Source: UBA2357 sp041678045
Lineage (GTDB): Bacteria; Pseudomonadota; Gammaproteobacteria; Burkholderiales; Rhodocyclaceae
Direction of reading: 5' to 3'
Length of the DNA: 64,000 nt
Assembly: GCA_041678045.1 (NCBI GenBank)
Contig: JBAYOV010000013.1
Span: forward strand, 8,254-72,253
The translations under genes were made by a program, and so were the position numbers. This document shows, one piece after another, positions 35,871 through 44,001 of the stretch. Every line of letters begins with the position of its first letter. Positions within the stretch are counted from its first letter, which is position 1. Under the pieces are notes generated by a model. It ran no database searches and was not told where the DNA came from. It saw only the letters and a list, made by a program, of their open reading frames with translations.

Positions 35871-38234
35871 ATGCGCATCCAGGCCATGTTGCAGGCACGG
35901 CGGGCAGGCGTGCGTCGTGGGCGCCGCCTGCTTGCTGCCCTGCTGGGTGGGGGCCTGCTGGCGGTGGCGCTGGCCTGGGGGGCGGATCGCCTGTGGCCCT
36001 TGCCCTTGCCCGCCGAGGACAGCGCCCGCATCGTGCTCGCGCACGACGGCACGCCGCTGTGGCGTTTTGCCGATGTGAATGGGGTGTGGCGCCATGCCGT
36101 GCGGCCCGATGAGGTGTCGCCCCTGTACCTGCAGGCCCTGCTGGGCTACGAGGACCGCTGGTTTTATCGACATCCCGGCATCAATCCGCTGGCCCTGGCG
36201 CGGGCAGCCTGGCTCAACGCGCAGGCCGGGCACATCGTCTCCGGTGGCAGCACCCTGTCAATGCAGGTGGCGCGCCTGCTCGAACCACATCCCCGCACGC
36301 TGCGCGGAAAACTGCGCCAGATGGCGCGCACGCTGCAGCTTGAGTGGCATCTGAGCAAGGACGAAATCCTTACCCTGTATCTCAACCGTGCCCCCTTCGG
36401 CGGCACCATCGAAGGCATTGCCGCTGCCAGCTGGACGCTGCTGGGCAAACCCCCCAACGACTTGACCCATGCCGAGGCGGCCCTGCTCGTGGTGTTGCCC
36501 CAGGCGCCCAGCCGCCTGCGCCCGGACCGCTACCCGGAACGTGCCACGGCCGCACGCGACAAGGTGTTGATGCGCATGCGCGACAACCTGACATGGCCGC
36601 ACGCGGTGGTGGATGAAGCCTTGCAGGAGGCCGTGTTGCTGGCGCCGCGCGACCCGCCCGGGCTGGCCCCCTTGTTTGCGCGCAGGGTGGTGGCCGAGCG
36701 CGCCGGCGCACGGGTGCGCACGACCGTAGACGCCCGTCTGCAGCGTCGTGTCGAGGCCCTCGTGCATGCCTGGCGGGGTCGTCTGCCACCGCGCACCTCC
36801 GCTGCCGTGATGGTGGTCGAGCATGACACCATGGCCGTGCGTGCCTATCTCGGTTCGGCCGACTTTGACAATGAGCAACGCTTCGGCCATGTCGACATGG
36901 TGCGTGCGGTGCGCTCTCCCGGCTCCACCCTCAAACCCTTCCTCACCGGTCTGGCGCTGGATGCCGGCCTGATTCATTCGGAGTCCTTGCTGCAGGACGT
37001 GCCACGGGTGCATGCCACGTATCGTCCCGGCAACTTTGCGAGCGGTTTTTCCGGTCCGGTGTCGGCCGCCGAGGCCCTTGCACGTTCGCTCAACCTGCCG
37101 GCAGTGCAATTGCTGGAGGCGTATGGTGCACGTCGCTTTCAGGCGGAGTTGACGCAGGCGGGGGTTCCGCTGGTGCTGCCCCCCCACGTCGCGCCCAGTC
37201 TGGCGGTCATCCTGGGCGGTGTCGGCACGCGCCTGGAAGACCTGCTGGCCGGCTATCGCGCCTTTGCGCGCGGTGGGCGCAGCGCGCGCCTGCGCTGGTT
37301 CGACGATGCGCCCCTGGTCGAGCGCCGTTTAATGTCGGAGGGCGCGGCCTGGATCGTCCGCCAGACCCTGCTCGGGCGGCGCGCCTCCGGCCAGCCGCTG
37401 GCGATGGATGCCGCTGCGCATTCCACGCTGGCCTGGAAGACCGGCACCAGCTACGGTTTTCGCGATGCGTGGGCCATCGGGGTTGGGCCGCGTTACCTGA
37501 TCGGTGTCTGGATCGGGCGTCCCGACGGCACGCCGGTGGCGGCGCAGTTCGGGGTTGGCTCGGCCGCTCCGTTGTTGTTTCAGGTGCATGAACTGGTGCG
37601 CGGCGGTGCGCCCGACTGGCATGAGGCCGCACCGGCTGCGGTGGCCGTGCGCGACATCTGCTGGCCAGGCGGTCAGACGCTGTCCGCAGCCCATCCCGAC
37701 TGTCGCCAGCTGTGTCAGGCGTGGGTGCTCGATGGCATTGTGCCCCCCACGCTGCCCTTGCTCGACCACCCGAGCGGCGGCGCGCAGCGCCTGGTGCATT
37801 GGCTTGACAGCGAGGGACAGTGGGTGGCGCCCGACTGCGCCAATGCACACCGTACCGAGTTGCTTCTGTGGCCGGCGGCGCTGGAGGCCTGGCTCCCCGC
37901 GCGTGAGCAGCGCGCCCAGCGGCTCCCGCCCCGATCCTCGACCTGTCCACCGCCCCCCGACCCACGAGCCAGCGCACCCTTGCAGATCGTTGGCCTGCGC
38001 GATGGCGACATCGTGCGCCTGGTCGGCGGCCGCCAAGGCCCGCTTGCCCTCAACCTCAGCGCCACCGGCGGAGCAGGGCTGCGACGCTGGTTCCTGGGCG
38101 GCGAACCCATCGGCAGCAGCCAGGGCGAAACCCCCCTCGCGCTGACCCTCGACCGCCCCGGCGAACACCAGCTGAGCGTGATCGACGAAAGCGGCCAGAT
38201 AGGGCGGATCGGGATCAGGGTGCTGGGGCGGTGA
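35871..38234 (+). CDS. pbpC: Penicillin-binding protein 1C
   Basis: 787 residues. A short cytoplasmic tail and one membrane helix (about 18-40) are followed by a GT51 transglycosylase domain (EDRWFYRHPGINPLALARA, GGSTLSMQ) and a transpeptidase domain with SxxK at Ser352 (SPGSTLKPF), SLN (ARSLNLPAV) and KTG near residue 523 (KTGTSYGF). A C-terminal BiPBP-type domain ends the protein. It polymerises and may crosslink peptidoglycan. It follows the macroglobulin gene after 13 bases; the pair is thought to defend and repair the wall. The start is uncertain: ATG at 35871 has GGAGGG unusually close, ATG at 35886 is an alternative. Confidence 0.94.
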   Translation: MRIQAMLQARRAGVRRGRRLLAALLGGGLLAVALAWGADRLWPLPLPAEDSARIVLAHDGTPLWRFADVNGVWRHAVRPDEVSPLYLQALLGYEDRWFYRHPGINPLALARAAWLNAQAGHIVSGGSTLSMQVARLLEPHPRTLRGKLRQMARTLQLEWHLSKDEILTLYLNRAPFGGTIEGIAAASWTLLGKPPNDLTHAEAALLVVLPQAPSRLRPDRYPERATAARDKVLMRMRDNLTWPHAVVDEALQEAVLLAPRDPPGLAPLFARRVVAERAGARVRTTVDARLQRRVEALVHAWRGRLPPRTSAAVMVVEHDTMAVRAYLGSADFDNEQRFGHVDMVRAVRSPGSTLKPFLTGLALDAGLIHSESLLQDVPRVHATYRPGNFASGFSGPVSAAEALARSLNLPAVQLLEAYGARRFQAELTQAGVPLVLPPHVAPSLAVILGGVGTRLEDLLAGYRAFARGGRSARLRWFDDAPLVERRLMSEGAAWIVRQTLLGRRASGQPLAMDAAAHSTLAWKTGTSYGFRDAWAIGVGPRYLIGVWIGRPDGTPVAAQFGVGSAAPLLFQVHELVRGGAPDWHEAAPAAVAVRDICWPGGQTLSAAHPDCRQLCQAWVLDGIVPPTLPLLDHPSGGAQRLVHWLDSEGQWVAPDCANAHRTELLLWPAALEAWLPAREQRAQRLPPRSSTCPPPPDPRASAPLQIVGLRDGDIVRLVGGRQGPLALNLSATGGAGLRRWFLGGEPIGSSQGETPLALTLDRPGEHQLSVIDESGQIGRIGIRVLGR

Positions 38235-38243
38235 GGGGGCACC

Positions 38244-41114
38244 TCAGCCGCAGGTGCCGACTGCGCCGCAGGCGGTGCAGAAGTCGCAGCCGTCCTTGCG
38301 GATCACCGAGTGGTTGCCGCATTCGCTGCACAGCGAACCCTGCATGACTTCGGGGTCGCTGTCGCTGTGCGGGGCTTCGAGGATGCCCATTTCACGGGTG
38401 GGGTAGCCTTTCTCGTCGAGCACGCCAAGCATGGCGTAGCGATGAATCATGAGCTGCGCCATGTAGGCCACCGTGCTGGGGTAGTTCTGCTGGCGACGGG
38501 TGCCGGGCACGAAGGCCATGAAATCGCCCAGGGGCTCGGGGTAGTTGAGCAGCTTGCGCAGCTTCATGCCGATCCAGGCAGGGTCCATGACCCGCATGTC
38601 GAGCGACAGGATGCGGGTCAGGCCGTCGAGTGCGCGCGGGTAGTTGCCGGACAGCCACACCGAGTACGGACGGGTGACGCCGTCGGGCAGGGTGATTTCC
38701 TTCAGGCCGAGCACGAAATCCTCGCCGGTGGATGGATTGGTGATGTCCACCGTCCATGACAGCGTGCCGTCGGTGCCGGTTTTCGGCTCCTGCTGGCTGA
38801 ACAGCGAGTCGAGCACCGGGGTGGCCGTGCCGTCGTTGTCCAGTGCGCCGAGATGTTCGCAGCGGTAGCGCACCACCTGGGCAAAGGCCGACACGGCGCC
38901 CGGGAACATACGCTTTTCGCCATACGGCGGGAACGCCATTTCGAACGACTTTTCGCCGATGGTGCGGGCCAGGATGTCGAGCTTGAGGGCCAGCCAGCCC
39001 CGGTCGTTGGCGCGCATGTCCATGGACAGGGTCTTGGCCACGGCACCCAGGCCGCGCGGCTGGTTGGCGCCATTCACCCACACTTCGAAGGGGAAGCCGT
39101 TCACGCTGACCGGCTGGGTGTCGACATGGCCGATGAACAGGGCAAAGTCGCCCTGCGGGGTGTCGAGCATGTACGTCCAGGCCATGTTGCCGTCGGGCAG
39201 CTCGGGCCGGCCCGGCCAGCGCAGGCTGGAGAGCACCGGGGCGGGCAGGTTCTTGATCGACAGGCGGCGGTTGGGGTCGGACAGTTCCACGTCCTGCGGC
39301 TGCTTCTGTTCGGTGCTGGGGGTGACCGACAGCACCGAGCCGAGCACGCTGTTCGGGCGGTAAGTGGCCAGCCCCTTCAGGCCCGCCTTCCAGGCGGTGA
39401 GGTAGAGATCTTCGAAGTCGGCGTAGGGGTAGTCGCCCGGCACGTTCACCGTTTTGGAAATGGAGGTGTCCACATAGGGGGCGACGGCGGCGACCATGTC
39501 CTTGTGCGCCTGGGCGGAGATTTCCAGTGCGGTGACGAAGTAGGGCGGCAGCTTGTTCACATCGCCACCGAGGTGACGGTACAGGCGCCAGGCGTAGTCC
39601 TCGACCGCGTACTCCTTGAAGGTGCCGTCGGCCATGCGCTTGCGCCGGGTGTAGGTGTAGGAGAAGGGCGGTTCGATGCCGTTGGAGGCGTTGTCGGCAA
39701 AGGCCAGCGAAATGGTGCCGGTGGGGGCGATCGACAGCAGGTGCGAGTTGCGCAGGCCGTGCTTGCGGATCTTGTCCTTCACGTCGGCCGGCAGGCGCGA
39801 GGCGAAGTTGCCGCCCGACAGGTACATGTCGGCGTTGAACAGCGGGAAGGCGCCGCGTTCGGTGGCCAGATTCACCGAGGCCAGATAGGCGCGGTTGCGC
39901 ATGAACTCGGAAATGCGGGTGGCCATGGCGCGCGCTTCGGGGGTGTCATAGCGCAGCTGCAGCATGATCAGCGTGTCGCCCAGACCGGTGAACCCGAGGC
40001 CGACACGGCGCTTGGACCGGGCTTCGGCCTGCTGCTCGGACAGCGGCCAGTGGGTCACGTCGAGCACGTTGTCGAGCATGCGGATGGCGACATCGATGAC
40101 CTTGCCGAAGCCTTCGAAATCGAACTCGGCCTTGTCGGTGAAGGGGTTGCGCACGAACGGCGTCAGGTTGGCCGACCCCAGGCAGCAGCAGCCGTACGGC
40201 GGCAGGGGCTGTTCGGCGCAGGGGTTGGTGGCCTCGATGGTCTCGCAGTAGTACAGGTTGTTGTCCTGGTTCATGCGATCCAGGAACAGGATGCCCGGTT
40301 CGGCGTGGTCGTAGGTCGAGCGCATGACCTGATCCCACAGTTCGCGTGCGCGCACCTTGCGATACACCCACAGGCCGTCGTCGAGCTGGTAGGCCCCGGC
40401 CTGCTTGAGTTCGTCGATGGGTTCGGCCTTGTGGGTGAGTTCCACGAAGCTGTCGGTTTCCACTGCCTTCATGAAGGCATCGGTCACGCCCACCGAGATG
40501 TTGAAGTTGGTCAGGTCGCCATGATCCTTGGCGTGGATGAATTCCTCGATGTCCGGGTGATCGCAGCGCAACACGCCCATCTGGGCACCGCGACGGGCGC
40601 CGGCGGACTCCACGGTTTCGCAGGAGCGGTCGAACACGCGCATGTAGGACACCGGCCCGGAGGCGTTGGACTGAGTGCCCTTCACCATGGCGCCTTTCGG
40701 ACGAATGCTGGAGAAGTCATAGCCCACCCCGCCACCACGGCGCATGGTTTCGGCGGCCTGGGCCAGGGCGGTGTAGATGCCGGGACGGCCATCCACCGAC
40801 TCGGTCACCGAGTCGCCCACCGGCTGCACGAAGCAGTTGATCAGGGTGGCCTGCAGGTTGGTGCCGGCGGCGCTGTTGATGCGCCCGGCGGGCACGAAGC
40901 CCATTTCCTGCGCTTCAAGGAAGCGCGCTTCCCAGTGGGCGCGCTTGTCTTCGGCTTCGACGGCGGCGAGGGCGCGGGCGACACGGCCGCGCACTTCGGC
41001 GATGCTCTGTTCGTCGCCCTTGGCATATTTTTCAATCAGGACTTCGGCGCAGATCTCCTGCGGCGCAAGGGTGCTGGCGTCGTGACGGGCTTTGGATTGG
41101 GTCTTGTTGCTCAT
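38244..41114 (-). CDS. nrdJ: Adenosylcobalamin-dependent ribonucleotide reductase
   Basis: 956 residues. Class II reductase features: ATLINCFVQPVGDS with the first active-site Cys, the NPCAEQPLPPYG radical/acid motif, and GCCCLGSANL. The C-terminus carries a Cys-rich tail (SLCSECGNHS, then CDFCTACGAVGTCG) that relays electrons and binds zinc. It makes deoxyribonucleotides with or without oxygen, using vitamin B12. It is monocistronic here. No cobalamin riboswitch is visible upstream, but an NrdR-box-like palindrome lies at 41257-41272. Confidence 0.95.
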   Translation of the reverse strand: MSNKTQSKARHDASTLAPQEICAEVLIEKYAKGDEQSIAEVRGRVARALAAVEAEDKRAHWEARFLEAQEMGFVPAGRINSAAGTNLQATLINCFVQPVGDSVTESVDGRPGIYTALAQAAETMRRGGGVGYDFSSIRPKGAMVKGTQSNASGPVSYMRVFDRSCETVESAGARRGAQMGVLRCDHPDIEEFIHAKDHGDLTNFNISVGVTDAFMKAVETDSFVELTHKAEPIDELKQAGAYQLDDGLWVYRKVRARELWDQVMRSTYDHAEPGILFLDRMNQDNNLYYCETIEATNPCAEQPLPPYGCCCLGSANLTPFVRNPFTDKAEFDFEGFGKVIDVAIRMLDNVLDVTHWPLSEQQAEARSKRRVGLGFTGLGDTLIMLQLRYDTPEARAMATRISEFMRNRAYLASVNLATERGAFPLFNADMYLSGGNFASRLPADVKDKIRKHGLRNSHLLSIAPTGTISLAFADNASNGIEPPFSYTYTRRKRMADGTFKEYAVEDYAWRLYRHLGGDVNKLPPYFVTALEISAQAHKDMVAAVAPYVDTSISKTVNVPGDYPYADFEDLYLTAWKAGLKGLATYRPNSVLGSVLSVTPSTEQKQPQDVELSDPNRRLSIKNLPAPVLSSLRWPGRPELPDGNMAWTYMLDTPQGDFALFIGHVDTQPVSVNGFPFEVWVNGANQPRGLGAVAKTLSMDMRANDRGWLALKLDILARTIGEKSFEMAFPPYGEKRMFPGAVSAFAQVVRYRCEHLGALDNDGTATPVLDSLFSQQEPKTGTDGTLSWTVDITNPSTGEDFVLGLKEITLPDGVTRPYSVWLSGNYPRALDGLTRILSLDMRVMDPAWIGMKLRKLLNYPEPLGDFMAFVPGTRRQQNYPSTVAYMAQLMIHRYAMLGVLDEKGYPTREMGILEAPHSDSDPEVMQGSLCSECGNHSVIRKDGCDFCTACGAVGTCG

Positions 41115-41224
41115 GATCGGACAACGGCCTCCGTTGGGGGGGTGCTTACGTTTTTGTTGGCCGAAGAATAGCGTTTAATTCAGGGAAAATCAAAAAAATA
41201 AAATTGTTATAAAACAATAAGATA

Positions 41225-41272
41225 ACAGTTTTTACAGTAGCGCAAGTGTTTTTTGACCACTATATGTAGTAT
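41225..41272. promoter_or_regulatory. Candidate NrdR operator pair upstream of nrdJ
   Basis: CCACTATATGTAGTAT at 41257-41272 matches the NrdR-box consensus ACACWATATATWGTGT closely. A weak second copy, ACAGTTTTTACAGTAG at 41225-41240, stands exactly 32 bp away, the three-turn spacing usual for NrdR boxes. They lie 110-160 bases before nrdJ. The rest of 41115-41437 is AT-rich with an additional ATTGTT-ATAA-AACAAT palindrome (41203-41218) and nothing else recognised. Confidence 0.55.
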
Positions 41273-41437
41273 GTGGAAAACCTGTTGAAAAGTGCTTGGA
41301 AACGGCGTGTTTGCTGGTGCTTGGGGGTGTGGATAAACGTTTTTTCAGGGCGTTTCGGTAAAATGCCGCTTTCCCGTCATCCCCACTCATGGATGCCACC
41401 GCCTGCCCATCAGGCCACAGATACAGGACCCCGCTGC

Positions 41438-42028
41438 ATGCCCCTCACCCTTCCGCAACTCGAACGCCATCTGTTCAAGGCGGCCGACATCCTGCGCGGC
41501 AAGATGGACGCCTCGGAATTCAAGGAATACATCTTCGGCATGCTGTTCCTCAAACGCTGCTCCGACGTCTTCGAGGAGCGTCGTGCCGAGGTGATCCAGC
41601 AGGCGCTGGACGCCGGCAAGACCCAGGCCGAAGCCGAGCTGTCCGCCGACAACCCGCGCTGGTACAGCCGCGACGGCCACTTCTGGGTGCCGCCGCATTC
41701 GCGTTTCGACCATCTGCTCGATCATGCCCACCAAAACGTCGGCGACTGGCTGAACAAGGCGCTGAGCGGTATCGAGGCCAGCAACAGCAGCCTGGCCGGC
41801 GTGCTGGAACACATCGACTTCACCCGCAAGGTCGGCCAGGGCAAGATCCCCGACCTCAAGCTGCGCCAGTTGATCAGCCACTTCGCCGAGATCAATCTGC
41901 GCAACGCCAACTTCGAGTTCCCCGACCTGCTCGGCGCCGCCTACGAGTACCTGATCGCCGAGTTCGCCGACTCCGCCGGCAAGAAGGGCGGCGAGTTCTA
42001 CACCCCGCTGCTGGAGACATTGTCATGA
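41438..42028 (+). pseudogene. hsdM: hsdM remnant (type I modification subunit, N-terminal third)
   Basis: The ATG at 41438 opens a normal HsdM N-terminal domain: the MPLTLPQLERHLFKAADILR start, YIFGMLFLKRCSDVFEER and, near the end, LLGAAYEYLIAEFAD then KKGGEFYTP. In intact HsdM the SAM-binding methylase domain follows GGEFYTP. Here six unrelated codons and a TGA follow, leaving about 196 of some 500 residues. There is no catalytic NPPY/F motif, so it cannot methylate. The short tail could be the native C-terminal codons after an internal deletion. Confidence 0.85.
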
Positions 42029-42076
42029 TTTGTGCAAGCACCCCTTGCACAAATTGTCCAACAGTCTGTTGGACAA
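42029..42076. repeat. Two perfect hairpins side by side
   Basis: Hairpin 1 pairs TTTGTGCAAG (42029-42038) with CTTGCACAAA (42044-42053) over a 5-base loop. Hairpin 2 begins at the next base and pairs TTGTCCAACA (42054-42063) with TGTTGGACAA (42067-42076) over a 3-base loop. Both 10-bp stems are perfect. They lie between the hsdM remnant and the AlbA_2-type stub. They could be an operator pair, an RNA processing site or a terminator/attenuator. Confidence 0.7.
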
Positions 42077-42089
42077 ACGGGAGCCTGAT

Positions 42090-42275
42090 ATGCCCCAGCG
42101 CCTGCCGCCCCGCGAAACCCTCACCGTCGAATTCAAGAGCGACCTGAAGAAGCTCCCCGACCGGGAGCTGATCGAGGCGCTGGTCTGCCTGAAAACCAAC
42201 TACACCTTGGGTACCATGGCCTGTGAGCGGTTTATTAACCCGGCCCTTAAAGTCACTGCCAACCGTTCGGGCTGA
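42090..42275 (+). pseudogene. AlbA_2-type ATP-binding/helix-turn-helix protein stub
   Basis: The ATG at 42090 starts MPQRLPPRETLTVEFKSD, then ELIEALVCL, which is the beginning of an AlbA_2 (divergent AAA_4) protein, a family common as an accessory in type I restriction loci. Similarity stops after about 33 residues. The frame then runs into a small repeat element from 42232 and ends. With hsdM and hsdR also broken, this is one more partial gene of the decayed locus. The preceding hairpins may have been its control region. Confidence 0.6.
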
Positions 42276-42358
42276 GCCTGTCGAAGCCCAGTCCCGGCAG
42301 CGCCCTTCGACAAGCTCAGGGCGAGCGGAGACAGCATGCTCAAGGGCCGGGTTAATAA
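42232..42358. repeat. MITE-like repeat element, copy 1
   Basis: About 127 bases bounded by terminal inverted repeats: TTATTAACCCGGCCCTT at 42232-42248 and its complement AAGGGCCGGGTTAATAA at 42342-42358. The interior contains the widespread palindromic sequence with TTCGACAAGCTCAGGGCGAG. It has no coding capacity. A related copy in the opposite orientation lies at 52705-52828. Confidence 0.7.
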
Positions 42359-42365
42359 CGGATAG

Positions 42366-42395
42366 CGTTATGGGCCGTTATGGGCCTATATGGGA
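42366..42395. repeat. 10-bp direct repeats upstream of the nucleotidyltransferase-like pair
   Basis: CGTTATGGGC at 42366-42375 is repeated exactly at 42376-42385 and degenerately (CTATATGGGA) at 42386-42395, one helical turn apart. A -10-like TATGAT is at 42409-42414, 31 bases before the next ATG. The array could be an operator for an autoregulated cassette. Confidence 0.5.
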
Positions 42396-42444
42396 CAATA
42401 GGCTTGTTTATGATCCGTCCCCTTCAGTCACAAGGACGTAGCCA

Positions 42445-43014
42445 ATGACCACCGTCGCCATCCCGGCCTGGAATGCGCTGGGACTGTTGCCACCTATCGA
42501 TGCCGAGGCGCCTGCCAGCAGCAAGCGTTCGCCTTACCCTGTGTCGTTGCTCGATGTGGTGCGGCGCTTTTCCTCTAGTCCGGAGCGTCAGGCTATTTTG
42601 CTCGGATTTTTGGCATACCGGCAGGCACTGCATGATGTGGGAGTGGTCAGTGGTTTCCAGTGGCTGGATGGCAGCTTTTTCGAGCATGTCGAACTGCTCG
42701 AGCAACGCCCTCCGCGAGATATCGACGTGGTTTCCTTTTTCCGTGTTCCAGAGGGCGTGAGCCAGCAGGAACTCTTGCTGCGCAATCCTGAGCTGTTCCG
42801 GCAGCCTACCGTCAAGGAGCGCTTCTCTGTGGACGGCTATCTTGTTCATTTGGGGAAGAGTTCCGAGCGTTTGGTTACCGAAAGCGCCTACTGGTACAGC
42901 ATGTGGTCACATCGGCGTAACCAGGCTTGGAAGGGCTTCGTACAGGTCGACTTGGCTCCCGGGCAGGATGCCGATGCTCTAGGTTGGCTGCAGCAGCAAG
43001 GAGAGTTCGCATGA
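42445..43014 (+). CDS. Nucleotidyltransferase-like protein (DUF6932-type)
   Basis: 189 residues. The centre holds a GS-x(n)-DxD pattern, GSFFEHVELLEQRPPRDIDVV (given as key positions Gly/Ser near 72 and Asp-Ile-Asp near 88-90). A third acidic position follows in SVDGYLV. This is the minimal nucleotidyltransferase metal site seen in MNT-type toxins and antitoxins, with a longer than usual gap between GS and DxD. The family assignment to DUF6932 is from memory. It overlaps the next gene by ATGA. It lies intact inside a decayed type I restriction locus, which suggests an independently maintained cassette, perhaps toxin-antitoxin or antiphage. Confidence 0.7.
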   Translation: MTTVAIPAWNALGLLPPIDAEAPASSKRSPYPVSLLDVVRRFSSSPERQAILLGFLAYRQALHDVGVVSGFQWLDGSFFEHVELLEQRPPRDIDVVSFFRVPEGVSQQELLLRNPELFRQPTVKERFSVDGYLVHLGKSSERLVTESAYWYSMWSHRRNQAWKGFVQVDLAPGQDADALGWLQQQGEFA

Positions 43015-43919
43015 ATCGCACTGATTACCTGCACTTGCTCAGCGAGCGGGAAACCGTGCGCGCGCTGTTGGCCGACACTCCGGAAGAGGATGTCATCGAC
43101 CGCTTCAGCCTGGAGGATCGTCTTTCCCAAATCGAGGCAACCATACAAGACGCACAAATAGACGAGCAGGAGCCGGCACGTGCGCGGCTGACCTTCAACG
43201 GTCGCCCCGTGGTTGGCAGCCATGGCATCTTTGCCGACTTCGGCATGCGCGCCGTCAGCAGCTTCACCGAGGCTGTCGCCTCCCTGGCTGCTTCGCTGGT
43301 CGCGCCTTTGGCTGCCAGCGGCCCGATTCCCAACCGCGAGCAGTATCAGCTGCTGATCACCAATACCGCGCTGGGCTCGTTCGGCTTCGAGCTGGAGGAG
43401 TTCCGCGGCAGTCAGCTGCCTCTGGAGCAAGCCAGTCAGGTGGCGCAGGCGTTGGAGCGCACCCAGATATTGCTGAGCAGCACGCTGGGCAATGACGATG
43501 AGCTGGCCGATGCGGTATCCGAAACCGATCCGCGAGCCCTGGAAAAGGTGCGTGGCTTTCTGCAGGTGCTGGCCGACAGCGATGCTGTCTGCACGCTGCA
43601 ATGGAACGAACGGAGCGTCCGCTTCAGCAACGTGAGTCAGGTTCGCAGCAGCCTGGAGCGCCTGAGCCAGGACAATCTTCAGGAAGAGGAACGCACCTTG
43701 GTGGGTAAGTTCCTGGGGGCATTGCCGAACCGCCGTGCCTTCGAATTCCTCCCGGATGGGCAGAAGGAGTTCATTAGTGGCAAGGTCGCGGCTGCGGTGC
43801 AGGGTATCGAAGAGATCAACCGTCACGTGCAGCAACCAGTGACCATCCGCGTGATGGAAACCCGTGTCGGCAAGGGCAAGCCGCGCTACCTGCTGCTGGA
43901 GCTGCCGGACTGGACGTGA
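43011..43919 (+). CDS. Partner protein of unknown function
   Basis: 302 residues, ATG at 43011 overlapping the previous stop, with AGGAGAG upstream. The N-terminal 45 residues are a charged helical segment (SERETVRALLADTPEEDVIDRF). A central region carries GSHGIFADFGMRAVSSFTEA; the rest is helical and acidic without a known catalytic motif. No signal peptide or membrane helix. I do not recognise the family. Strict overlap with the nucleotidyltransferase-like gene says they are co-translated; it may be the antitoxin, a scaffold or an effector. Confidence 0.7.
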   Translation: MNRTDYLHLLSERETVRALLADTPEEDVIDRFSLEDRLSQIEATIQDAQIDEQEPARARLTFNGRPVVGSHGIFADFGMRAVSSFTEAVASLAASLVAPLAASGPIPNREQYQLLITNTALGSFGFELEEFRGSQLPLEQASQVAQALERTQILLSSTLGNDDELADAVSETDPRALEKVRGFLQVLADSDAVCTLQWNERSVRFSNVSQVRSSLERLSQDNLQEEERTLVGKFLGALPNRRAFEFLPDGQKEFISGKVAAAVQGIEEINRHVQQPVTIRVMETRVGKGKPRYLLLELPDWT

Positions 43920-43964
43920 GTTGCGGGCCGCATGTGGCTTGCGTAACGGGTGAGCATGGATGCC

Positions 43965-43985
43965 ATCGGATGTTCGCCATCCGAT
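43965..43985 (+). terminator. Hairpin after the two-gene cassette
   Basis: ATCGGATG (43965-43972) pairs with CATCCGAT (43978-43985) over a 5-base loop, 46 bases after the stop of the partner gene. No T run follows, so termination strength is doubtful. Confidence 0.35.
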
Positions 43986-44001
43986 CAGGATGGAGTAGTG
44001 G

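Noticed and set aside
38853..41171. A 772-codon plus-strand frame opposite nrdJ
   Set aside because: nrdJ is conserved throughout on the other strand; the Gly/His/Val-rich reading is a codon-bias artefact.
41115..41437. Cobalamin riboswitch upstream of the B12-dependent reductase
   Set aside because: No B12-box or long structured leader was recognised; an NrdR-type palindrome explains the region better.
41438..42028. Functional small methyltransferase at the hsdM locus
   Set aside because: The frame ends before any SAM-binding or NPPY/F motif, so only the N-terminal helical domain exists.
42029..42395. CRISPR array
   Set aside because: Hairpins and 10-bp repeats are present but there are no repeat-spacer units of regular size and no cas genes.
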